DNA of 64,000 nt from Lophium mytilinum (taxonomy: Eukaryota > Ascomycota > Dothideomycetes > Mytilinidiales > Mytilinidiaceae), in the NCBI GenBank assembly GCA_010093605.1, contig MU004192.1, positions 1,758,584 through 1,822,583 on the forward strand, written 5' to 3'. Numbering within the stretch: position 1 is the stretch's first letter; each line of letters starts with the position of its first letter. Position numbers and translations under genes: made by a program. The notes below the pieces were generated by a model. It was not told where the DNA came from. It ran no database searches and saw only the letters and a list, made by a program, of their open reading frames with translations. Shown here one piece after another: positions 42,266 through 52,855 of this stretch.

Positions 42266-43797
42266 GTTGAGACTAGGGCAGGAAAGTGTTGCTCTGGAAT
42301 CGAAGCGGAGGAAGTCAAGATGTGTTTGTAGACAGATGGAGGCCACGAGGAGGAAGCTGTGTTCCGACCTAGAGTGAGGGGGACGCCGCTGTCTTCGAGC
42401 AGGAGAAGAGGGATGTCGCCATCCCCGAGTACTTCCTTGCAACGAGCAAGATGCCGCTGTCTCCGAATCCTTGCTTGCGATTTACAGCACGAGATGCCGC
42501 CATTTCCAGAAAAATGCTATCATGGACCCGCGTAGGATTCCTACTAGCTATCATGCAGTATTGCATCAAGTCATGAGGGGTTAATTCCGTTGCATATGCA
42601 GGTCAATCTGCTGGGTTCAGAGACTGCCTATCAGTATGTAACGCTCGACGAAGCCATTGTTCTAAATCGAATCGGGATCATGTAGCGCGGTGCGTGCTTG
42701 CATTCGCCGAGGTGGAGAGGCATTCACTGTGGGGTTTGGCATGAGTCGTGCACGAGCACAGCGGCTTAGGCGGGGGCGCCTTGCGTTCGGGATTGGCTGG
42801 ATCTGTCTCGACTCTTTCCCGTGATAAACTCAGGATCGTCAACTTCCCGAGCCGTCTCACCTTCCCAATCAAGTATCGATCGGTGGCATCTTGACGTGGT
42901 ACTAGGGACTGGGTACATGTGTTGAGTAACATGATCATCGCAACTGGACTCTCGTTTAGAGTATTACTCGAGATAGCCGTGAACCTATTTGTGGTACTTG
43001 AAATGCCATGTCGAAGTTTCGGCTGATTTAAGAGCCTAGGTAGTGTAGTATCTCAGAGCATTGGGCACTGCTGATCGCTGGATCTAGAACTGACACCTAA
43101 AACGGACGCACCGTTGCCAAGAATTCACTTCAAAACGGCTGGGTGCATGAACTCGGGTCTTTGCCGCATAGAATAAGCTAGGGAAGAAATTGGCCAGGCG
43201 GAAAACGGCGCTATCGGGCAGCATAATGTCAACTAAAGTACACCTGTCGTACGCCGATCGCAGGCGCGGGGACAGAGGTCGCAGATAGTATGTTGATTCT
43301 TGGCTAAAATCGAATTCAACCGCATGCAATCATGTTCAACCTACAGAGGGCGGCAAAGCGGTGCGGTAGTTGTAGTGGGGCTCGAGCCCAGCAGTTTTGC
43401 GGTTTTCGATGTACAGACGGATGCAGACACGCGGTAATGAACATCTAATGGCCTAATGTACGCCGCTCGAAAGTCCGCAAGAATTAGGGTCAACACCGAC
43501 GGGAGGTTTTCCTAATGCAGCTGTCGGGTCGGGCCACTACATGTCGCATAAATGCTAGCGCAGTGGCGGAAGCATGCCGGCATTCAAGCCTTCTTGGCAA
43601 TCCTTATTGCAACCTCGCGACTTCATGCTCCTTAGCACATCACCTACTGTATGGTCTCAAACAGTTCTCGACTTCTATTGCACGCGCTAAATTATGCAGT
43701 TACCTACGCTATTCTAAAGCCCAGGCTCTGAGCAAGGACCCCTCCCCCCCTCCCCCCACCTCCCCCTCCATGCGAGTACCGGGATTCGATGTGCCTT
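42266..43797. other. Intergenic between UstYa 1 and 2
   Basis: About 1.5 kb with no supportable gene. It holds the UstYa 1 promoter and the UstYa 2 3' flank, including a long C-run tract (separate entry). Confidence 0.5.
43739..43769 (-). other. G-run tract after the UstYa 2 stop (G-quadruplex-like)
   Basis: The plus strand carries five uninterrupted or nearly uninterrupted C runs (CCCC T CCCCCCC T CCCCCC A CC T CCCCC T CC). Transcribed from the minus strand this is a G-rich stretch of four or more G runs starting about 30 nt past the UstYa 2 stop codon. That arrangement could fold as a G-quadruplex in the 3' UTR. Confidence 0.55.
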
Positions 43798-44809
43798 TCA
43801 AGCTGGTCCCTCAAAGACAACACCATGCTTCCAGTTGCCCCGTCTCTCTCCCTCGCTCATTCCATCATGGCCACCGTCGCAGTACCCAAAGTGGTCGCCA
43901 AGCGGGAAGGTGTCCGGATCCACATCCAGTGGTGTGTCCCGGTAGCAAGCTGAGTGGTCCGTGGCGAAGTCTCTCAGCACGTCCCAGTTGTTGCATTTGC
44001 GATACTGCTCATCTCCCGCCGTGTCATCGCCGAACAGGTACAGTGGTGTGTTGTCAGCCTTGCACATAACATACTGCCGCAACATGTCGATGCAGTGGCC
44101 AGCGTGCGGCGGATTGTAATACAGCTCTTCGCCATGTACAGATTGCCAGAATGACTTGCGGATCACGCCCTGGCAGTTCTCATTAGCAAGAACTGGGATG
44201 GTAGAAGGTTGATCAGCAGACAAGGACTTACCACGCAATGGAGAAGATGATACGCTTCTAGCAGGTATACGTTCTTGCTTGGATCGCTCGGAAGATGCAT
44301 GCTGTCTGGCCAATGACGAGCTTTTGCCCATTGACGGTCCATCGCAATGAAGCCATGGGCGGGGTTGATGTTCTCCCACAGAGCGTCCGTCTCAGTGAAG
44401 TTTTTGTCGCTGTACTCGGTCCACCAGTTGAAGCGAGTATACTTCTCCGGTAGCTCCTCAACTCGTGCTGCGATATGACTCAGTAACTGGAAGCAAGAGA
44501 CACAAGAAGCTTCGACATACCCCACGACTGAGGTGTGTATATTGGCTCCTTGGCATCAATTCGGGCAGAAAGGTGCTTCGTTGCAAACAACACAACCAGC
44601 GTGAAAAGGTTTGTGGTCAGGAGAAGAATCACTATTGTTGCTCTCCAGAACCGGGTCCTGGTCGTTGAGGCAGCTCTCGCGTCGCTGCTCTTCTCTTCGA
44701 CATCGCCATCGTCGATCGGGGAAGATGCTCCATCTCGCAGAGCTGCGTATACAGTTTGATCGCGTTCCAAGTAAGGGAACTTCTTTTGTCCAAATTTGAA
44801 GCCAAACAT
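43798..44809 (-). CDS. UstYa-family (DUF3328) RiPP-modifying protein 2
   Basis: Exons 44809-44521, 44467-44232 and 44169-43798 give 298 aa. Introns are 53 bp (GTATGT) and 62 bp (GTAAGT, branch GCTAAT, acceptor GCCAG). One membrane segment lies at about 57-77 (ATIVILLLTTNLFTLVVLFA). The lumenal part has EKYTRFNWWTEYSDKNFTETDALWENINPAHGF-type text (typical of this family before the first motif). The motifs are HLLHC at 170-174 and HAGHC at 197-201, followed by IDMLRQYVMCKADNTP. The C-terminus has several extra cysteines (RKCNNWD, SACYRD, FGYCDGG), possibly disulfide-bonded in the lumen. It is the nearest gene to the precursor, divergent from it across about 1.06 kb. Confidence 0.9.
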
Positions 44810-45867
44810 CTTGAGTAAGTGTTAAAAAGGAACCAAAACCCGGAGAAGAAAGTGTCGAGAAAATTATTTGCTCTCGACTTGAGAGAAGTAAGATAGGTAA
44901 GTCAGTGTCTGTACAGCGTACCCCACCCGGAGCTCGGAAGAATGTAGAATCCTACAAATAAGAGCCCGATTTAGTCTGACGTCTTTTGCATCTGCCGATA
45001 AGGAGTTAACCAAGGGTAAGTAGCATTGACGTCACGCGCTACATAGTGCTCATGCGGCCCGTGTTAAGGATCATGTTGCTGAAAGAATAGACGACAAGAT
45101 CTACGAATGATTAATTAAGGCTAGCGATGACGAGCAGGTTTCGTTCCAATACCGAAGACCCTGCTACCGGATTGACCGGTACTATCAAATATGCTATACA
45201 CCGCTCTTTTGAATGCCTCCCTGCACTCCCAACGGCGACGTTCGTGTAGCGTTGTTTCATTTCAATGTACCACACTCAACTCATTTCTATGTCTCTGCTT
45301 TCGTATCATTCATTCCAAAACTTACTGATGTTTAGATGAATACGCCGCCTTACTCCATGTATTCAAGGCAAAGCGGGGGCTAGCATACCCATACATGAGC
45401 CGGGATGCTATGCTGTAGGATTCTCAAGGGTATTTGGCACGAAAACAAACCGTCTCGGTGGGTTCAAAGGGATCTTCCTCACTACCTTAGCGATGCTACG
45501 CTGCACGCTGTAACGCGCCTTCCTTCACATGCACATGTGACGGCACATGGAGGAAATGCTCAAAGTGGTATTCTGCAGCACCTAGCCAGCTCCACGCCAA
45601 GCTCCACAGTTAGAATGACCACGTCGTCATACAGTCTTCTCTCCCTGTACGGACGATGCAGGTCAGTGCCGGACACGGGTCAACTACGCTGTGACAACCC
45701 TGGGCCAAGCACTACCCTGCGTGGCCCGTACATGGGGGAGAATGTACAAGAGTGCCCTCGGACGGCTTCTCGATAATTGTTAAGGACTTTTTAGCACATC
45801 CTCGACCCTTAAGTCTGTACCAGCTCATAATCACTTCCACCAGCACAGCGTATCTCCCCTTTTCAAC
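44810..45867. promoter_or_regulatory. Divergent promoter region, UstYa 2 / RiPP precursor
   Basis: 1058 bp. No TATA box is obvious near the precursor. CACATGCACATGTG at 45529-45542 contains overlapping CACATG/CATGTG E-box-like palindromes and is the most regular short motif seen. The open frame 45405-45776 has no domain and is not called. Confidence 0.35.
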
Positions 45868-46466
45868 ATGAGATTCTCAATTACACTCACTCTTGCATTG
45901 GCAGGCTTCACTGCCGCTGCTCCTATCACGGGTAGGCCGCTTCCCCCTTTTGCTATTTCCATAGATGCCGCCCTTGACTCACAATTTGATCATAGAGAAG
46001 CGTGATAGCACCGCGTACAACGCACTTGCTGAGAACCCCACTCAGGTCGAGGGCGCTGACGATGTCAATCTGCTTGCTGCCCGCATTGGCTACAAGGAGA
46101 AGCGCGACAGCACCGCGTACAACGCACTCGCGGAGAACCCAACGCAAGTCGAGGGCGCCGATGATGTCAATCTGCTTGCTGCCCGCATTGGCTACAAGGA
46201 GAAGCGTGACAGCACCGCGTACAACGCACTCGCGGAGAACCCAACGCAAGTCGAAGGCGCCGATGATGTCAATCTGCTTGCTGCTCGCATTGGCTATAAG
46301 GAGAAGCGTGACAGCACCGCGTACAACGCACTCGCGGAGAACCCCACCCAGGTAGAGGGCGCTGACGATGTCAATCTGCTTGCTGCCCGTATTGGTACGT
46401 GTATTTGGCATTCTATGCACCAGAATTTGTAGTTCTTAACCAGAGCGTGTAGGCTACAAGAACTAG
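45868..46466 (+). CDS. Kexin-processed repeat RiPP precursor peptide
   Basis: 158 aa. Exons 45868-45931, 45996-46394 and 46453-46466; introns of 64 bp (GTAGGC ... CATAG) and 58 bp (GTACGT ... TGTAG). Exon 1 is a secretion signal (MRFSITLTLALAGFTAAA). Exon 2 holds four tandem 34-residue units, each opened by Glu-Lys-Arg, the Kex2 site. Exon 3 adds only the last tyrosine, lysine, asparagine and stop, so splicing completes the fourth unit's Ile-Gly-Tyr end. Each unit has two tyrosines, in AYNAL near its start and in RIGY at its end, as candidates for UstYa crosslinking. The middle is acidic (VEGADDVN). Location among three UstYa genes and this layout are the hallmarks of dikaritin-type RiPP precursors. 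A mating-pheromone precursor is less likely: units are too long and lack Trp. Confidence 0.88.
45995..46394 (+). repeat. Four 102-bp coding tandem repeats of the precursor
   Basis: Lys-Arg codons stand at 45998, 46100, 46202 and 46304, exactly 102 bp apart. The encoded units are identical in amino acids as far as each is read. DNA differences are silent: between units 1 and 2, nine codons differ (for example CGT/CGC, CTT/CTC, GCT/GCG, CAG/CAA) and none changes a residue. Confidence 0.95.
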
Positions 46467-47003
46467 ACCTCCAGGAGTTGGAGGATTTCCCACTAGAGTG
46501 TGGGGTGGTACTTAGGACTGCATTTAGTGGCACGAATTCTGGGATGATTGTGTTGAGGGCTTAATGGGGGCGATGGCAGAGACATCGAAATTACTTGATC
46601 TTTCCTATGCTTAGCAAAGCGGTCATTCGTTACATTTATAGAGGGATTGAAGCTGCTGGTGATATATCGTAACGAGAAGACTAAGGGAAGGACATAGCAA
46701 GCGGTAGTCGCCCATGGCGCGCCGTGTTAAGTGAGTCGTATGTAGTTGATATCGACCCTACCGGCAGCTTCGCGAACAAGAAGACGCAGAGGTTATTGTT
46801 GAAGATAATTTTACGAATGCTTGACCCTATGTCCATTTTTCAAGGATATGGAATCGCTCTCGACGTCACATGACGGGCACCCATGAAACCCGCGAGGCGC
46901 GAAGTCAAAGGTATATAGCACCCGCTGCCCCCGCGGACAGGCGTCTCAAACACTCTGACACTTTTCGCTGACATCCTTACGCCTCGCCCAACACAAATCG
47001 GTT
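46467..47003. promoter_or_regulatory. Precursor 3' flank and UstYa 3 promoter
   Basis: 537 bp. A TATA-like GGTATATAGC stands at 46909-46918, about 90 bp before the UstYa 3 ATG. CACATGACG and GACGTCACATGACG near 46862-46876 form an overlapping ACGTCA (CRE-like) motif. Both are candidate control sites, unproven. Confidence 0.4.
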
Positions 47004-47992
47004 ATGCTACCCAACACCGCTTACCATCCCGTCACTTCGTCCGCGCCCTCAAGCGAGCACGAAGAGGCAGTTGTGGACGAGAAAGACGAATGGGGCCTCC
47101 CGCGAGCACCAACGTGGACAAGCCGTGCGTGGAGGAGCGTCCGCTCAAAGTGGTGGATTGTGGACACTTTTCTCCTTCTCATCATCCTTGCTCTGGTCGT
47201 GGAACCGAGGTTCCAAGTCACTTCAAGAAGAGAGAAGTATCAACTTGGCGGCGATATTACTGGGTTCGCGCCACCATGTGAGTGCTACATTGCAACACCG
47301 CGAGATGAGCATCGTGGTGTGGGACATATCTAATGTCATGACAGTTTCGCAGCAACTTACGAAATTCCAACCCGACCTTTCTTTCGTCCCAGAGAACACC
47401 TCTGAGTTCTGGACTGACGCCGTGCTCGATCGATGGTTAAGTATTGTGCCGAGTGAGTGATTCCACTCAGACCTCGAAACTATGGCGCACTAACGATGCC
47501 GACCAGAGGGCCTGGGATACCTCCACATCGAGGACCCGGCTGCATATGACAACGTTCCCAATCCGATCGACGACTACACCAATATGACCGTTCTCACGAC
47601 GTCGATGCCGCACCAGCTACATTGTCTCGTAAGTTCATCGCTCCCATTCCCCATACTGCTGCATGCACTCCAGTAGCACCGCCGCTGAAGACTGGAGTTT
47701 TTAGTACAATATACTTGCCGTCTACTCGGCCATGACGTCGGAGAACCCGAAAGGCATTCCGACTGAAATGACGTTTCATCTGCAGCATTGCTTCGAATAT
47801 CTTCGCCTGAGTATCATGTGCTGCGGGGATGTGGCCCTTGAAGGCGCGGAGACAACTTTTCCGGAGGGATTTGGAGGGAGTGATGGGTGGGATGCGGTAC
47901 ATGTGTGTAAGAACTACGAGCAGGTTTATGACTATATGGAGGAGAATAGGGCGACTGATCGACTTTGGATTGGAGTAGAGCCGGAGAAGTGA
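47004..47992 (+). CDS. UstYa-family (DUF3328) RiPP-modifying protein 3
   Basis: Exons 47004-47277, 47345-47452, 47507-47628 and 47705-47992 give 263 aa. Three introns of 67, 54 and 76 bp have donors GTGAGT, GTGAGT and GTAAGT. One membrane segment lies at about 51-66 (WIVDTFLLLIILALVV). The conserved family text ENTSEFWTDAVLDRWLSIVP and GLGYLHIEDPAAYDNVP precedes the motifs. These are HQLHC at 163-167 and HLQHC at 193-197, followed by FEYLRLSIMCCGDVALEGAE. The C-terminus ends NYEQVYDYMEENR. It is transcribed away from the precursor in the same direction, about 540 bp downstream. It is the most canonical UstYa of the three. Confidence 0.92.
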
Positions 47993-48823
47993 TCATCATC
48001 GACGTAGCTCAGACTCCAGAGTGTATTTAGTGAGCGGTCGTAGACCGAGAGCTTGATCAACGAGTGTCTCGAGGTCACGAATAGTGAGATTCCTCGCTTG
48101 AACGGGTATGTATACTTGAATAAGTTTGCTCCTTGAAGGCCGTAGAGTCGTGGTTCGGGGCGGACATTCTTGGTAGGACGAAGCCCTGGGAGTAGGCATA
48201 TAGATGTTGCGCATGCTTTCTAGTTCACGATCTTCACTAAGCTGTCTAGCATTTTGCTGGCTTAACATTAGTAATGGAAACTGGTGACTTGGATATTTTC
48301 GTACTCCTCTCATTTGTGACGCTCTCTATACGGCCGCGATGACTGATTCCAGCAGGTGTCGGAAGGCCTGGCATCTTGTGAACTCACGGAGCGGATAGTC
48401 GAGGTCAGAATGACAGTTGGTCGTCGAAATGAAAATATATCTTCACGGGATTAGCGAATGTTCTTCTATGATCTCCCGGCAGTCCTTGTTCCCTGTGCTA
48501 CTAGAAAAAGCGCCATGAGATATATCTCAGTGCGCATTTCATTTGCCTCGTTTATTTTGCTGACGAGTTGCCGACCGAGCAACCCATTTACAGAAGATAC
48601 AGCGGACTTGATAGGGAGCTACCGGGAGTGAAATATCAAAAATCAACTTTGAAAGGTCACAACCCGCGAGTGAGAGGCTTGCGAATCAAAGAGCAACAAG
48701 AGCACGTGACCGAGGACGGTGGCTGCAAAACTGATGGAAGGCGACGACTCCTTTTCATGTAACCTACTTTATCAATATCACTTTTAAACAATTAGGATAC
48801 AACCCGTCGATCCACGCGCTATT
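47993..48823. other. Convergent 3' flank, UstYa 3 / esterase
   Basis: 831 bp. No gene is supported. A run of small frames at 47996-48313 and 48568-48762 has no domain. Confidence 0.5.
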
Positions 48824-50872
48824 TTACGTCTTCACCACATTACTCTTCCTCGTCTCCGTCTTATAGCCCCTCTTGCTTCCGGTAACTTCGATCTGCAATT
48901 CCCTACACTTCCCACCTTCATAACTCACATCACAGCCCTGCTCTACCCAGAAAGGTTTGCCCTTGGGCCTCCCATCCACGATCCATTGGGCCTCGAGCTT
49001 GACGCCCGGGTCCCAACGTCCTACGCTCGCCTTCTTTCCCGTAAGCGTCGGAGGCGCTTGTCTCGCCAAGGCGGCTCCATGACCGCCCGTGGCCATCACG
49101 TCTACAAACTTGTTTCCGATTGCGATTGGAGTTGTGACTGAGGGCGGCAGCGGTGTCTTCCCATCTGGCGCATGGTCCTCGACCCACGTCTGCAGCATAT
49201 CGAGGTAGTCCCAGATAGGGAGGAGGTTGTAGATGCCACCGTGCGGCTGACCTGCCAAATAGGTGAAGTTTGCCCAGCCGGGACCGCCCTTGGCCTCAAC
49301 AGCTTTCTGGAACTCGGCCACTCCTTCATTGAGGAAATAGTCGTCATGCAAACCAACGTAGACATTGATTCTCTTCTTTAGGACTTCGCCGAGCTTCAAC
49401 TTGCTATCCCAATTCGACGTGACCCAGTTGGCAAGATCAAACGGCTTCCAGAATTCTACCGCTTCGTGGTAAATCTCGCCAGTGACCTTATCCCAAGGCT
49501 CGAGTGGATAATTGTTGAGGCCCTGCACACCGAAGACAGCGTTCCATACATCCCACTGTCCGCCGATGGAGCGGGAAGAGGTGCCAAAGGTAAGCTCCCA
49601 GTGGTTCTCTTGCGCAACGGAGGCGAGATCAACCTGGGTGTTACCGTCGAAGTCTCGAATCGAGACGATTGGGGTACCGTTTGCTGTAAGGTAAGCATTC
49701 TTGTTTGTGTAGAGTGGAATATCCTGGTGGCGGTTGAAGCTGAGCGAATCGGGGTACGAGGAGAAGCAAACGCCAAAGAGATCTGGGCGGTAGATAACAG
49801 ATGCGATGGACTCCCAACCGCCGGTCGAACCACCTTGCTGGATACGGGCATAAGGTTTGGCAATGGTGTTGTAGATGGAATCGAGGTGGGGAATCAGCTC
49901 TTCATTGATGGCGTCGCCCCAGGGGCCGATGTTGGCAGTGTTGACGGCGTAGGAGTCGTCGTAGAAAGCATTCTCATGGCGGAAAGTGACGAGAATCAGC
50001 TTGGGAGTGGCACGAGCCTCGGTGATGTTTGTGGCGGCGATGGTGCCCGTGTCCCAGGCTTCTGCAAAGGCTCCGTCGAGGTAGGTCGGGTAGTTGAACG
50101 CTCCTTTACCGGCAGGCCAGTGACCTTGGGCGTACACGACGGGGTAGCGTTTGCTCTTGTCCCCGGCGTCGTAGCCGTGTGGGAGTAGAACGTTGGCACC
50201 AACGTAGACATCGCGGTTCCACCAGTTGCTCAGCACGGTGCTGCGAATCTTGACATACTTGAGGAACTCGGTGTCTTCGTAGTTGCCTTGCTCACAGCCG
50301 CCGATCTCGTGACCGGTGAAGACTTCAGACTCTGTGACGTTGTTGAAGACGAGATGTTCGATTTGTCTCTTGCCAGTGACGGTGATGTTGGCGAGAGACG
50401 TGATGGGAGTGCCGTATCCTCCAATTCCTGGCGCACCGTCGCCGCAAGGGAAGCGCACGCTCACTACGGAGCCGTCGGCGCGCACGGCTTTCTCGTAGAT
50501 GTTCAAGAAAGCTTGGATGCTATAGTCGCCTGGTTCCACGTCGTCAATGCTAACGTTCCGCCAGCCAAAGACGCCGTAGTCCGTGGTGTCGTTGCTTCCT
50601 CCAGACAAGATGACGGGATGCTTGGTGCTGAGACCGAAGACGTTCTTGCCGAAGAAGTAGTTGGGCGAAGATGTCACGTCGGTGTCGTCCAGTGGATTAG
50701 TCCCCGCAGGCGCAAAGAGCAATTGCACATGGCCATCGGTAGCGCTCTTGAGAATGCCGTCTGCGACCGAGATGTGGACCTCGAGCTTGGGCTTGTGCTC
50801 CTTCTCGGTGGTCGGATGCGCAACAGCTGCGACGACGAGGAGCGCGGCAGAGAGAGTGTTTGTCCAATGCAT
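48824..50872 (-). CDS. Secreted alpha/beta-hydrolase (esterase-like)
   Basis: 682 aa, single exon, from the ATG at 50872. This start gives a signal peptide (MHWTNTLSAALLVVAAVAHP); an upstream in-frame ATG at 50908 would bury it. An N-terminal beta-rich domain of about 200 residues precedes an esterase-D-like hydrolase domain. That domain has a serine elbow GGSTGGWES, strand text YPVVYAQGHWP, LILVTFRHENAFYDDSYAVN and a late QPHGGIYNLLP stretch with the probable catalytic His. Several N-glycosylation sequons occur (NDT, NVS, NIT, NVT). The reaction is unknown. Next to the RiPP genes it could release or trim the peptide, or be an unrelated secreted enzyme. Confidence 0.8.
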   Translation of the reverse strand: MHWTNTLSAALLVVAAVAHPTTEKEHKPKLEVHISVADGILKSATDGHVQLLFAPAGTNPLDDTDVTSSPNYFFGKNVFGLSTKHPVILSGGSNDTTDYGVFGWRNVSIDDVEPGDYSIQAFLNIYEKAVRADGSVVSVRFPCGDGAPGIGGYGTPITSLANITVTGKRQIEHLVFNNVTESEVFTGHEIGGCEQGNYEDTEFLKYVKIRSTVLSNWWNRDVYVGANVLLPHGYDAGDKSKRYPVVYAQGHWPAGKGAFNYPTYLDGAFAEAWDTGTIAATNITEARATPKLILVTFRHENAFYDDSYAVNTANIGPWGDAINEELIPHLDSIYNTIAKPYARIQQGGSTGGWESIASVIYRPDLFGVCFSSYPDSLSFNRHQDIPLYTNKNAYLTANGTPIVSIRDFDGNTQVDLASVAQENHWELTFGTSSRSIGGQWDVWNAVFGVQGLNNYPLEPWDKVTGEIYHEAVEFWKPFDLANWVTSNWDSKLKLGEVLKKRINVYVGLHDDYFLNEGVAEFQKAVEAKGGPGWANFTYLAGQPHGGIYNLLPIWDYLDMLQTWVEDHAPDGKTPLPPSVTTPIAIGNKFVDVMATGGHGAALARQAPPTLTGKKASVGRWDPGVKLEAQWIVDGRPKGKPFWVEQGCDVSYEGGKCRELQIEVTGSKRGYKTETRKSNVVKT

Positions 50873-51299
50873 ACCTAGGTATTGACCTTCGCTCTCTGCA
50901 GGCGTCAATGGGTTTCGGCCTCAACCGGGTACCTGGGCCCAGGATCAACTTATACACGATTCCATGATGGGCCCCAGGTGGTATTCCAGGTACCATCGAC
51001 GCACGCCCAGGCGCCATCAATGCTAGGGAAGGTGTCCGCGACGGAAACTAGGCGTCTCTAGGTTAGCTAAGGTACAAAGTACGAGCCGCGTAGCTGCTTT
51101 AGGCAGGCGATAAGGTTTCCAAGACCGTTATCATCGCAAAGCCTCTCGCCGTCGCGAATAATAATCACCGATATTCTGCCCCGCCCTGCTGCTTAATACA
51201 AAGGGCGCCGCCAGGTGCAGAATCACCTTCCAATAGCTGTAAGGGCCGTGCACGGCAGAATCTCTACCAATTGGAGCCACCCCTGTTCACCGCCCTCCC
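50873..51299. other. Intergenic, shoulder of an AT-rich block
   Basis: About 430 bp of normal-composition DNA: promoter of the secreted hydrolase and then the edge of the AT-rich block. Nothing recognised. Confidence 0.45.
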
Positions 51300-52855
51300 C
51301 TTATTTTAAAGCGTGCAGATATAAATATTTACTCTTTTATACCTTTCTACTACGCCGGCGGGCGCTCTAAGGGGGCTAATAATACCCCCTTAGCTATAAA
51401 AGCTACTATTATTACTATATACCTTTTCTTTTAATATATATTTATTTAAATTAAGTCTAAAACTAGTATAAATAACTTTATAGCTAAGAGAATCTATACT
51501 AAAGTAAAAGAGAATACTAGAAATAAGAATTTCTATAATATACTTTAATCCCTTTTACCTAAATCTAACTAGCTAGATAGGTAGCTAAAGATTAAAAATA
51601 GAAGCGCTCTATTTTATAAGATTTAGTGTAATATTCTTTAATTTAAGAACTATAAATTCTATAAGGCTATAGCTTTTATACTCTATACTACTAGTATAAA
51701 GATATACTAGGCTACTATTAAGAATATAGCTTATAAGTATTAAAATCCCCTCTACTTTAAGCCTATTATTTAAGAAGTTAGGCTCTATAAACTAGTACTT
51801 AATAATATCTAAAAAGAGGTTAGAAAGCTTTATACTTTCTAGCTAAAGAATACTATTTACTAAACTAAAGAAAAGGTTATCTTTATCTATTCTAATAAAT
51901 TACTAAAGTAATTTAGTCCTAGCTATTAAAAGAAAGGTAAAGCTAAGGTCTTAAGGCTATTAGAAGTAAATATAAATAAGTATACTATATCTAAGCTAGT
52001 AGCTAAGTTTAACCTATTATTTTAGGGCGCTATATACTTAGATAATTATATTCTAAGGCCCTATATTATATAGAAGCTAAAGTTTTAAGAGTAAAAGAAT
52101 ACTATTAAGAAGAAGCTTATTTAAGATAATAAAAATATAAAGAAAAAGGCTAAAAGATACTAAAGAAATACTAAAATTTAGGGGATAATAGAGAATAACT
52201 ATATAAAGAAGGTAAATAATAAAATTAGAGAGAATAATAAGCGCCTTAAATAATAAGAAATTTAAAAGAAATAGTAGTAGCTATATAGACTAGATTAAAA
52301 GTATAAATATAAGATATTTACTTAAGAAAAAGATAAAGAAATAGATACTATCTAGTATACTAATAATATCTTAAAGCCTCTTCTTTACTTCTACTATAAA
52401 GTAGTAAAGAAGGTAAATTCTAATAAAGAGGTTTAGTTAATTAAGAATAATATACTACTCTACTACTCTATCTAAAGAAGGCTTTCTTATCTCTAGAAAG
52501 AAATTAGCATTCTCTTTATAAATTACCTCTTAAATTTACTAGATTTATACCTAATTAAGAGGTACTTTAGCTAGCTAAATTATAAGGTTAACTACTATAA
52601 GATAAATAGCGCTTCTAGAGAGGCTAAGAACTAAGTAAAGAAGTAGTTAATAGAGATATAGTAAGAAAATAAAGATTTAGATAAATATATTTTTAAAAGA
52701 GTCTATAATAATACCTTTAAAAATCTAGTAATACTATATAAAAATTATAATAGAAATAATAACTTTATAGAATAATAGTATACTTTATTTTATAGATTAT
52801 TAATAGAAATTAAATAAGTTATAGTAATTTAAATTTAAATATAGTACTTTGGTGT
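51300..52855. mobile_element. AT-rich, RIP-like repeat relic
   Basis: Composition changes abruptly near 51300 and back near 52855. Inside, TA dinucleotides dominate, CA/TG pairs are nearly gone, and every frame is closed by TAA/TAG. This is the pattern left by RIP on a former repeat, probably a transposon. No terminal repeats, target duplication or residual domain could be read, so its class is not given. Confidence 0.6.

Noticed and set aside
43515-44069. 184-aa plus-strand frame
   Set aside because: It crosses the C-run tract and the antisense of UstYa 2; no domain.
45405-45776. 123-aa frame upstream of the precursor
   Set aside because: No domain, biased composition, and it occupies the probable promoter.
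45953-46420. 155-aa minus-strand repeat protein
   Set aside because: Mirror of the precursor repeats. The sense frame has the signal peptide, Lys-Arg sites, introns and silent-only changes.
45868-46466. Reading the repeat gene as an alpha-type mating pheromone precursor
   Set aside because: Pheromone repeats are about 9-13 residues with conserved Trp and are not flanked by UstYa genes. Here units are 34 residues and Trp-free.
49466-50188. 240-aa plus-strand open frame and its neighbour at 50288-50878
   Set aside because: Both are antisense to the secreted hydrolase, which has a signal peptide and a catalytic motif.
51300-52855. Assigning the AT-rich block to a named transposon class
   Set aside because: No terminal repeats, target duplication or readable domain could be found by eye.
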